Shown here piece after piece: positions 1-4,735 of a stretch of 6,679 nucleotides of DNA. Each line of letters begins with the position of its first letter. Position 1 is the stretch's first letter. The notes under the pieces were generated by a model, which saw nothing but the letters and a program-made list of their open reading frames with translations, was not told where the DNA came from and did no database searches. The position numbers were made by a program, and so were the translations under genes. Source of the DNA: Bacillota bacterium (GTDB lineage: Bacteria; Bacillota; Clostridia; Peptostreptococcales; Anaerovoracaceae); the NCBI GenBank assembly GCA_017523605.1, contig JAFWVZ010000098.1, positions 1 to 6,679 on the forward strand, given 5' to 3'.

Positions 1-2
1 AA

Positions 3-230
3 AAAGTGCGTGGATATATCATAAGGGGCGCGGATATGATTCCGGACACCCTGTACACGGCTGTTTTCTATGTCCACCAGGAGACCGCGCTGCCGTTCAT
101 GAGCCCCGCCGAATATATGATCGACTGGATTGAAAACGCAGGAGCCGTTTCAAAAAGAGTCGACCTCCCAATACAGACTCACAATGTGTTCGATTTTGAG
201 TATAATGCGTCGTTCATGCTCGTGCAGTAG
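3..230 (+). CDS. 3' end of an unrecognised gene (partial, cut by left edge)
   Basis: The frame is open from the left edge to a TAG stop at 228-230, giving about 75 residues. A GTG at position 6 could be read as a start, but no ribosome binding site is visible in the five bases before it, so this is best taken as the C-terminal part of a longer protein. The fragment mixes hydrophobic and aromatic stretches (DTLYTAVFYVHQE, PAEYMIDWIENAG) and ends in FDFEYNASFMLVQ. It has no Cys cluster, no clear membrane segment and no motif that I can name. A soluble alpha/beta domain is plausible but is only an impression. No terminator is visible directly after the stop; the next feature is the 48-bp repeat. 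Confidence 0.55.
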   Translation, partial: KVRGYIIRGADMIPDTLYTAVFYVHQETALPFMSPAEYMIDWIENAGAVSKRVDLPIQTHNVFDFEYNASFMLVQ

Positions 231-248
231 AATGAAATTAGAGAAAAC

Positions 249-296
249 ACTTACCTGGCTGCAACTTCACTAAATCCGTTATTTACAATCGTACCA
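249..296. repeat. 48-bp dispersed direct repeat, copy 1
   Basis: This stretch matches 1395-1442 at 47 of 48 positions (the difference is T256 versus C1402), in the same orientation. The core contains GGCTGCAACTTCACTAAATC. A diverged third copy lies at 2968-3008. Similarity between copies 1 and 3 extends further left (AGAGAA...AACACTTACC, from 240 and from 2956). Copies 1 and 2 bracket the XRE-membrane gene. On the minus strand every copy reads as a short peptide end closed by the same TAA stop. Confidence 0.85.
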
Positions 297-339
297 GACC
301 CAGAGAGCTTGAAATCCTCCTCAATAAATAATTAGAAAA

Positions 340-383
340 AATCAGCCACGCAAGCTGAAATTGCGCAATTGCAAGCTCTGATT
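340..383. promoter_or_regulatory. Operator-like palindromes upstream of the XRE gene
   Basis: A perfect 12-bp palindrome AATTGCGCAATT lies at 359-370. It is flanked by direct repeats GCAAGCT at 350-356 and 371-377, whose starts are 21 bases apart (two helical turns). AATCAG at 340-345 and CTGATT at 378-383 form an outer inverted repeat. The block ends 2 bases before the -35 box. XRE regulators commonly bind such dyads near their own promoter, so autoregulation is a reasonable inference, but binding is not shown. Confidence 0.45.
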
Positions 384-385
384 GG

Positions 386-414
386 TTTACATGATGGCAC
401 GGATTTTATATAAT
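386..414 (+). promoter_or_regulatory. Sigma-A-type promoter of the XRE-membrane gene
   Basis: The -35 box TTTACA (386-391) and the -10 box TATAAT (409-414) are separated by 17 bases, five and six matches to consensus. Transcription would begin near 421, giving a leader of about 18 bases that carries the GAGGAG ribosome binding site (426-431) before the ATG at 439. Confidence 0.65.
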
Positions 415-438
415 TCAGGTAAAAAGAGGAGCGAAAAG

Positions 439-1337
439 ATGGGTTTTGCTGAAAATTTGCAGATCATAAGGAAAAAAATGGCTTAACGCAGGAAGCCCTT
501 GCTGATTTGCTTGGTGTAAGCAGACAAGCCGTATCCAGATGGGAAATGGGAGAAGGATATCCGGAAGTGGAAAAGCTGCTTATGCTCTCAGAAAAGCTTG
601 GAGTTTCCTTAGATGGAATGATGGGCCTGCAAGACTTGGGCGAAAACCTTTCATCAACGGAGTCTGTGGCGTCACCTACTAAACAAACGATCAGAACAGC
701 GCGTATCGTTTGCGGTGCCGTTTTGGCGCTGCTGGGATTGCTGTTCTTTTTCGTTCCCTTTATCGGATACCTTCAATACATCTCATTTTCGCTTTTTCTG
801 GCAGGTTTAGCCTGCCTGGTGTTTAGAAACCATACTGCGCTTGCAGCTGTCTGGGGACTGTTTATTGGTGCAGACTTATATCTTAGGCTGATCAACGGAG
901 CCAACTGGAAAGCAGTATTCGCTTCTCCATCGATTAAAGAAAACATGAATCCATATGTGCTTTCAATATGCTGGGCTTTTTTCATTGTTGGAATCGCACT
1001 TACTATGCTTACCGCTCTGATTCTGGCAAAGCATCCCGGGAGTCCGATGCCGCTGCGGGAGAATGGTTCAGTAGATATAAAAAGGATTATTGTTTTTGTG
1101 CTCATCATAGTAGTCATTTGGGCACTTTTCCATATTCCGTTTATGAAAATATTCGGGATAACAGAGCTTGCAAAAGATCCTGACAAGTACGAAACATTTT
1201 ACAACATGATAAGGGTTCATAACATAGCACGTGGAATTGCAGATTCAGCTGCAGTGGCTCTGATAGCCATACAACTCGGTAAGGTTTTGTCCTGGATAAA
1301 GCAGCTGATAAAGCGAGACAGGATCAAAAATGCGTAA
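439..1337 (+). pseudogene. XRE-family HTH regulator with six-segment membrane domain, frameshifted in an A7 tract
   Basis: ATG 439 is preceded by GAGGAG with 7 bases of spacing. The first frame reads MGFAENLQIIRKKMA and stops at once. Adding one A to the A7 run (472-478) joins it to the long frame and restores a classic HTH: RKKNGLTQEALADLLGVSRQ followed by AVSRWEMGEGYPE. The repaired protein has 299 residues: HTH at about 6-60, a polar linker to about 85, then six hydrophobic segments at roughly 89-108, 112-130, 134-151, 173-197, 215-238 and 261-281. HTH proteins with a C-terminal membrane domain are common in Bacillota and are thought to respond to membrane or envelope signals; the ligand is unknown. 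A TTG at 507 could start the long frame but lies inside the recognition helix region and has no ribosome binding site, so I reject it. The remaining 830 bases are free of stops, so the lesion is recent, a sequencing error, or bypassed by slippage. Confidence 0.8.
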
Positions 1338-1385
1338 ATTGCTTTATTACAAGAGCGATGTGATAATACCATATTGCAATTTTTG
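1336..1385 (+). terminator. Possible terminator of the XRE gene
   Basis: AAATTGC (1336-1342) pairs with GCAATTT (1376-1382), and the right arm runs into TTTT. An inner hairpin TTATTAC (1344-1350) / GTGATAA (1360-1366), with one G-U pair, closes a 9-base loop. It is AT-rich and therefore weak. The stronger hairpin at 1446-1488 may do the actual work. Confidence 0.35.
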
Positions 1386-1394
1386 ATCAAAAGT

Positions 1395-1442
1395 ACTTAC
1401 CCGGCTGCAACTTCACTAAATCCGTTATTTACAATCGTACCA
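1395..1442. repeat. 48-bp dispersed direct repeat, copy 2
   Basis: This is identical to 249-296 except for one base, and starts 1146 bases later in the same orientation. It ends 3 bases before the left arm of a strong terminator hairpin, a context different from that of copy 1, so the similarity is limited to the 48-bp core on the right side. Confidence 0.85.
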
Positions 1443-1445
1443 TAT

Positions 1446-1488
1446 CGAGTATCAGTAAAGGATCTAACCTGCTGATACTCGGTTTTTT
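1446..1488 (+). terminator. Rho-independent terminator before the Phd/Doc pair
   Basis: CGAGTATCAG (1446-1455) pairs perfectly over 10 bases with CTGATACTCG (1472-1481). The 16-base loop can form a further AGG/CCT mini-stem. Six T residues follow (1483-1488). It separates the XRE segment from the toxin-antitoxin promoter downstream. Confidence 0.85.
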
Positions 1489-1517
1489 ATTGCCAGCAAT
1501 ATTGTATAAATATTAGC

Positions 1518-1545
1518 TTGTATTTTACCTATTGGATGCTATAAT
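1518..1545 (+). promoter_or_regulatory. Extended -10 promoter of the phd/doc operon
   Basis: The -10 box TATAAT (1540-1545) is preceded by TG at 1537-1538, making an extended -10 element TGCTATAAT. A weaker -35 TTGTAT sits at 1518-1523 with a 16-base spacer. Transcription would start near 1552, essentially at the GGAGG ribosome binding site (1552-1556), so the leader would be only about 13 bases. Phd-family antitoxins usually repress such a promoter by binding next to it. Confidence 0.65.
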
Positions 1546-1564
1546 ACTCTTGGAGGCAGGATCA

Positions 1565-1807
1565 ATGACTATCAATACCAACAGCATCATATCGATCAGC
1601 GAAGCAAACCAGAACTTTTCCAAAGCTACGCGAATTGCGGAGAAGAACGGCCAGGCCGTCATCTTCAAAAACAACAAGCCCAAGTACATTTTACTTGATA
1701 TAGAAAGCAATCCCATCATCGAGATGACAGACGATGAAAAGATCGATTTCGTGGCCGCCCGCATACTTAAGAAATATAGGCCCGCATTCGAGGAGCTCGC
1801 AAAATGA
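1565..1807 (+). CDS. Phd/YefM-family type II antitoxin
   Basis: The 80-residue protein starts at ATG 1565, with GGAGG (1552-1556) 8 bases upstream. A longer frame from 1532 is rejected because its start precedes the -10 box. The N-terminal half (TNSIISISEANQNFSKATRI, then AEKNGQAVIFKNNKPKYILLD) is the characteristic Phd/YefM fold: a short beta strand, the SISEANQNFSK helix, and the strand pair ending in KYILLD, where antitoxins dimerise and bind operator DNA. The C-terminal tail (EKIDFVAARILKKYRPAFEE) is charged and helical, as expected for the part that covers the toxin. The stop overlaps the toxin start (ATGA, 1804-1807), so translation is coupled. The antitoxin is intact although its toxin partner is frameshifted, so it may remain only as a regulator or protect against related toxins. 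Confidence 0.9.
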   Translation: MTINTNSIISISEANQNFSKATRIAEKNGQAVIFKNNKPKYILLDIESNPIIEMTDDEKIDFVAARILKKYRPAFEELAK

Positions 1808-2180
1808 TAAAGTTTTCTAAGGATAAGGTCAAATTGCTTCATCAGCTTATATCCGAGGAAACAGGCGGGACCATAGGCGTTCGTGACGAAGGCCTGCTTG
1901 AATCTGCGCTGGAAGGAGCCTTTGCAACGTTTGATGGTAAGGATCTGTACCCGTCAAAAGAAGAGAAGGGCGCGCGGCTTGCTATACGCTGATCTCCAAT
2001 CATGCATTTGTGGACGGCAACAAGCGTATAGGTATGTATGTGATGCTGACATTTCTCGAGGTGAATGGGATCCGTCTTGAGGCAACTAACGAAGAGGTTG
2101 CAGAGACCGGCCTTGCAGTAGCTGCAGGAACCATGGGGTACCAGGAGTTGCTGAACTGGGTGACAGACCACAGGGCATAA
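1804..2180 (+). pseudogene. doc: Doc-type (Fic fold) death-on-curing toxin, frameshifted
   Basis: ATG 1804 overlaps the antitoxin stop. The first frame gives about 60 good residues, including the Doc-family signature ETGGTIGVRDEGLLESAL and DLYPSKEEKGARLA, then ends at TGA after 62 residues. One base is missing around 1981-1984 (expected GCN TAT ACG CTG, found GCT ATA CGC TGA). Restoring it continues the protein as AYTLISNHAFVDGNKRIGM... to TAA at 2178-2180, about 125 residues in all, the normal Doc length. HAFVDGNKR (from 2001) is the Fic/Doc active-site motif HxFx(D/N)GNKR, with the His and the phosphate-binding GNKR loop. Doc phosphorylates elongation factor EF-Tu and stops translation. As written, the product lacks the whole active site and should be inert. 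The rest of the frame is clean, so the lesion is recent or a sequencing error. Confidence 0.85.
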
Positions 2181-2253
2181 TTCCTTACATGACTGGTTTC
2201 TTTTCCGGGCCTGATATGTAGTACAATAAGCTTAGTCGGGGAGGTCGTATGCT

Positions 2254-2652
2254 ATGAAGCTCGAAGGCGTAAAAAAAGAAGGAGACTGGCTGCGTTCCGA
2301 ATGGAGGCTCACATACAGAGTCGGTTGGGAGCATATCTGTAAGGCGGCAGCGCTGTTGTATCAGTACACGGAAGATGCGGAGGTGCTGACCGGCGGGGCT
2401 TCAGACGGCTCGACCGCGGCAGTCAAAGACGAAAATGACATCATGTCTCTTGAGGAGGCCGGTTATCTTACGATAAGAGGACTTTCTAAAATACTGATGG
2501 TCCCGGTGATGATAACATTCTTCAATCAGCTCGATCTGGTCCGGGTAACTGTAGCCTGTGCATCAGATGAATTCAAGGAAGCGGATTACAAGGCGTTCAA
2601 CCTGTCCATGTGTCAGTTTCTGGACTCCGCAGAGCTTGCTATGTACAGCTAG
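2254..2652 (+). CDS. Hypothetical protein, 132 residues
   Basis: ATG 2254 follows a strong GGGGAGG (2238-2244) with 9 bases of spacing. An ATG at 2249 is out of frame and stops at once. I do not recognise the family. The protein is soluble and mixed alpha/beta: a Lys/Glu/Trp-rich start (KKEGDWLRSEWRLTYRVGWE), a flexible stretch at 47-62 (GGASDGSTAAVKDEN), a hydrophobic middle (IRGLSKILMVPVMITFFNQL, 74-93) and an amphipathic C-terminus with two Cys (102, 120). There is no signal peptide; the hydrophobic middle could be a buried helix or a single weak membrane segment. A TACAAT at 2222-2227 might be a -10 box, but its -35 is poor. It is separated by 73 bases from the Doc frame and by about 400 bases from the next gene, so it looks monocistronic. 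Confidence 0.75.
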   Translation: MKLEGVKKEGDWLRSEWRLTYRVGWEHICKAAALLYQYTEDAEVLTGGASDGSTAAVKDENDIMSLEEAGYLTIRGLSKILMVPVMITFFNQLDLVRVTVACASDEFKEADYKAFNLSMCQFLDSAELAMYS

Positions 2653-2695
2653 AAGCACCGCGTTTTTGACTTTTCGGACAGTTAGGTGTTTTTTT
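2653..2695 (+). terminator. Possible terminator after the 132-residue protein gene
   Basis: AAGCACC (2653-2659) can pair with GGTGTTT (2685-2691, one G-U pair), and a T-run reaches 2695. The loop is long (25 bases), so the structure is weak. Its position immediately after the stop codon supports the call. Confidence 0.35.
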
Positions 2696-2784
2696 AGTCT
2701 TTCTGTACGCAAAATTATCTGTATCAAGGCCTTTCAGGGCCATAAAACGGACCTATTATGTGAATAATATATGGTTTGAGTAAC

Positions 2785-2842
2785 GGATCCGGCCGGCAAG
2801 AGCAGTATTTACATGTTAAAGCGGCTTGATCCTTCTTTTTTT
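2785..2842 (+). terminator. Second terminator-like hairpin in the 2653-3057 gap
   Basis: GGATC (2785-2789) pairs with GATCC (2828-2832), and GCCG (2792-2795) with CGGC (2822-2825), across a 2x2 internal loop. The right arm is followed by TTC and T7 (2836-2842). The 26-base apical loop makes it moderate. No gene ends near it, so it may end a long 3' leader or an unannotated small RNA. Confidence 0.4.
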
Positions 2843-2967
2843 ACGGACTTTCAGGGCTTAATGGACCCAAAAAGTCCGAAAACGTGTCAATATGCCGTGC
2901 CGAATGGACACAAGTCCGGTTGGTCTATCGGGCTGATCGTATAAGACAATAGATCAGAGAACGCAAC

Positions 2968-3008
2968 ACTTACCCAGCTGCAACTTCGCCAGATACGTTA
3001 TTTATGAT
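2968..3008. repeat. Diverged third copy of the dispersed repeat
   Basis: It shares ACTTACC, GCTGCAACTTC, CGTTATTTA and the upstream AGAGAA/AACACTTACC with copies 1 and 2, with about nine differences over 41 bases, in the same orientation. The right end passes directly into an extended -10 promoter. On the minus strand the same reading frame and TAA stop are kept (NN..GEVAAG-stop), with several of the changes silent or conservative. Confidence 0.6.
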
Positions 3009-3013
3009 ATAAT
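3005..3013 (+). promoter_or_regulatory. Extended -10 promoter for the small membrane protein
   Basis: TGATATAAT (TG at 3005-3006, TATAAT at 3008-3013) is a full extended -10 element. No good -35 is present at the expected place (2985-2990, TTCGCC), which fits the extended -10 type. Transcription would start near 3020, about 38 bases before ATG 3058. The upstream half of the promoter is made of repeat copy 3. Confidence 0.55.
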
Positions 3014-3057
3014 ATATTAAATGCTATTACGCGACGGTCTGAAAAGGAGCTGATGTA

Positions 3058-3411
3058 ATGGAGGCGAAGTCGATACGGTGGATATCCGTCTTTCTGCTTA
3101 TACTGGGAGCCGCGGCAGCAGCGATCGGATGGTACGTTGTTAACCCGGGCAACGAGTTGGGCTGGGCGCTCCTGTCTACTGTCGTCATCTGGCCGGTAGT
3201 GGTGGCGTTCACCGGCGCGCTGGAGACGCTCGCTTTCGGGTCCATGCGCAGGGTCTACGTGATCCTGGTGCTTGTGCTGGGGCTTGCAGTGTCGCTCGTC
3301 GTAAGATTTACGGGCGGAGCGCTTATAAGCGGTCTTATAGCCCTGGCGATCATTTACGCCTTCAAAAAACCGCTGGCTGCTGTTAAGAACGGAAAGAAGA
3401 AGGCTCAGTAG
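3058..3411 (+). CDS. Small four-segment membrane protein, family not recognised
   Basis: ATG 3058 is preceded by AAGGAG (3044-3049) with 8 bases of spacing. The 117-residue protein is almost entirely hydrophobic, with four predicted helices at about 8-27, 35-57, 65-83 and 86-103. A basic loop (SMRRVY, 62-67) and a strongly basic C-terminus (KNGKKKAQ) suggest both lie in the cytoplasm. An Ala-rich run (GAAAAAIGW) sits in the first helix. No transporter or enzyme motif is visible. Size and layout resemble many small integral membrane proteins of unknown function in Bacillota. It has its own promoter and a strong terminator directly downstream, so it is a single-gene unit. Confidence 0.8.
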   Translation: MEAKSIRWISVFLLILGAAAAAIGWYVVNPGNELGWALLSTVVIWPVVVAFTGALETLAFGSMRRVYVILVLVLGLAVSLVVRFTGGALISGLIALAIIYAFKKPLAAVKNGKKKAQ

Positions 3412-3441
3412 CACGCCGCAGACAATATGATACAGAGTCTT

Positions 3442-3480
3442 AATAACCGCTTTGTTTAAAAGAAGCGGTTATTTCTTTTA
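3442..3480 (+). terminator. Rho-independent terminator after the small membrane protein gene
   Basis: AATAACCGCTT (3442-3452) pairs perfectly over 11 bases with AAGCGGTTATT (3463-3473) around a 10-base loop, followed by TCTTTTA. The downstream T tract overlaps the -35 box of the next promoter. Confidence 0.85.
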
Positions 3481-3504
3481 CAGAGCGCCGGGCTGAGGTA
3501 TAAT
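3477..3504 (+). promoter_or_regulatory. Promoter of the lipoprotein-to-arabinofuranosidase gene block
   Basis: The -35 TTTACA (3477-3482) and the -10 TATAAT (3499-3504) are separated by 16 bases. Transcription would start near 3511. No comparably good promoter or terminator is visible between the following five genes, so this may drive all of them. Confidence 0.65.
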
Positions 3505-3542
3505 AAAATAATAAGGGGTATGAAAAAGCTGGAGGTATCAAA

Positions 3543-4136
3543 ATGAAGAAGGTTTCAGCAATATTGCTCTGTCTGGTGCTTGCAGTTTCGCTGGCGGCCT
3601 GCGGGACCGATGATGCGGCGCTTAAGGCGCGCTATGACGAAGGCTACAAGGCAGGCGCCGAAGACGGAAAGAAGGCAGGTGCCGAAGAAGGCAGGAAGGC
3701 CGGATATGACGAGGGTTACGCAGCCGGAAAGACCGAGGGCTACGCTGCCGGAAAGCAGGACGGCCTGAAGGAAGGATCTCCCTCCGGAACGTCCGGCCGG
3801 AAGTATGCCAGATTTTCAGGATCCTTTACGGCGTCGGTAGGTACGCTGATCCCGGATTATTACGCTCTGCCCGGCAACAGCGTTGCGGTGGTCCACTTTT
3901 TCCAGGACGGACCGTTCCTGCTCCGCTTTAACGAGGACATGACCGGCAAGCTGACAGAAGGACTGGCGTACGTGTTCGAATTTCAGCCCTTTGAGGTGCA
4001 GATACCGGACGATGAGCAGTATCCGGACTTCAAAGACTATATGAACTACATTTCAGTTACAAGCTTCCGCCTTGCTGAAGAGGGCGAGATGGGCATGCAG
4101 AGCAAGACTCCTGACGTGGAGATATCAGTAAAGTAG
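3543..4136 (+). CDS. Lipoprotein with glycine-tetrad repeat and C-terminal beta-rich domain
   Basis: ATG 3543 follows GGAGG (3531-3535) with 7 bases of spacing. The 197-residue protein begins with a lipoprotein signal peptide (MKK, hydrophobic core, lipobox LAAC); Cys20 would be lipidated and the protein anchored outside the cytoplasmic membrane. Residues 34-78 carry glycine at every fourth position without exception (34, 38, 42 and on to 78: 12 glycines), in units such as DEGYKAGAEDGKKAG and DEGYAAGKTEGYAAG, filled with Lys, Glu, Asp, Ala and Tyr. After a Ser/Gly linker (79-85) comes a roughly 110-residue domain rich in aromatic and beta-prone residues (ARFSGSFTASVGTLIPDYYA; VVHFFQDGPFLLRFN; YVFEFQPFEVQIPD). 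The C-terminal domain family is not recognised. It could bind a surface ligand or a cell-wall component; this is inference. Confidence 0.88.
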   Translation: MKKVSAILLCLVLAVSLAACGTDDAALKARYDEGYKAGAEDGKKAGAEEGRKAGYDEGYAAGKTEGYAAGKQDGLKEGSPSGTSGRKYARFSGSFTASVGTLIPDYYALPGNSVAVVHFFQDGPFLLRFNEDMTGKLTEGLAYVFEFQPFEVQIPDDEQYPDFKDYMNYISVTSFRLAEEGEMGMQSKTPDVEISVK

Positions 4137-4168
4137 GCGTTCTTACGGCCTCTCGGAGGAAACGATCC

Positions 4169-4735
4169 ATGACTGCAGAAGAAAGAGCATTGAAAATAAC
4201 AGAGGCATGCGCGCGGGAGACTTCCGCGGATCCCTTTGAGATATTCAATAAGGTGGCAAGTACGGACTTTGTGAACATGCACGGCCCGGAGCATCACGTG
4301 CTGGACGGAGCCTGCGTGCTTACGGCGTTTTACAATGCCGGAGGAAAGATAGACCTGAAGGACGCTTTGGAAAAGCTGCGCGCGGAAGGCCTTAAGATGC
4401 CCGGCGCGGCATGCGGAAAGTGGGGCGTCTGCGGAGCGGTAAGCTCCATTGGTGCGGCGCTTGCGATAATAGACGGCACGGGACCGCTGTCCGCGGACGA
4501 GTCGTGGGGGTCTCACATGCGCTACACTTCCGGGGCGCTCGGAAAGCTTGCAGATATAGGCGGACCGAGGTGCTGCAAGAGGGATGCGTACCTTGCTATG
4601 AAGAGCGTCGTCCCCTATATTAAGGACAGATACGGGATAGTTTTGGGAGACAGACGCATAGTCTGCGGTTTTTCGGGGCAGAATCCCCAGTGTCTGGGCG
4701 AAAGGTGCCCTTTTAACGAGGTAAATGCTGAATAA
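4169..4735 (+). CDS. DUF5714 domain protein, Cys-rich
   Basis: ATG 4169 follows GGAGG (4155-4159) with 9 bases of spacing, 32 bases after the lipoprotein stop. The 188 residues match the DUF5714 pattern as I know it: an N-terminal helical region, then NMHGPEHHVLDGACVLTAFY (36-55), PGAACGKWGVCGAVSSIGAA (78-97), a GTGPLS...SWG segment, GGPRCCKRDAYLA (131-143) and a C-terminal CGFSGQNPQCLGERCPF (166-182). Nine Cys residues (14, 49, 82, 88, 135, 136, 166, 175, 180) together with HGPEHH suggest a metal or iron-sulfur site, but the biochemical function of the family is not established to my knowledge. In other genomes the domain is often found near or fused to SAM-dependent methyltransferases. The family name is from memory of conserved motifs, not from a search. 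Confidence 0.8.
   Translation: MTAEERALKITEACARETSADPFEIFNKVASTDFVNMHGPEHHVLDGACVLTAFYNAGGKIDLKDALEKLRAEGLKMPGAACGKWGVCGAVSSIGAALAIIDGTGPLSADESWGSHMRYTSGALGKLADIGGPRCCKRDAYLAMKSVVPYIKDRYGIVLGDRRIVCGFSGQNPQCLGERCPFNEVNAE

Larger units (their letters stand above)
2653..3007. other. Gene-free stretch with clustered inverted repeats
   Basis: No reading frame here has a ribosome binding site or protein-like composition. It holds the two terminator-like hairpins, an 8-bp dyad CGGACTTT (2844-2851) / AAAGTCCG (2871-2878) with an inner GGG/CCC, and a small GGAC/GTCC hairpin (2906-2917). An imperfect direct repeat starts CTTTCAGGGC at about 2731 and 2848 and runs to GGACC in both. It ends with diverged repeat copy 3. 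It could be decayed coding sequence or a structured RNA. Confidence 0.5.

Noticed and set aside
472..478. Programmed -1 ribosomal frameshift in the XRE gene
   Set aside because: The base before the two in-frame AAA codons is G, so the P-site tRNA would not re-pair well, and no clear stimulatory stem was found downstream. Mutation, slippage or sequencing error is simpler.
249..1442. Insertion sequence or integrase att sites
   Set aside because: The repeats are direct rather than inverted ends, and no transposase, integrase or clear target duplication is present in between. Kept only as an open possibility in the findings.
1532..1564. Upstream extension of the antitoxin (11 more residues from 1532)
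   Set aside because: It begins before the -10 box and has no ribosome binding site, while ATG 1565 has GGAGG at ideal spacing and gives the usual Phd length.
2844..2878. Terminator at the CGGACTTT/AAAGTCCG dyad
   Set aside because: No T tract follows the hairpin on either strand; the T7 run precedes it on the + strand and belongs to the hairpin at 2785-2832.
249..3008. CRISPR array from the three repeat copies
   Set aside because: Copies are more than 1 kb apart with genes between them, and one is strongly diverged. There is no regular spacer length and there are no cas genes.
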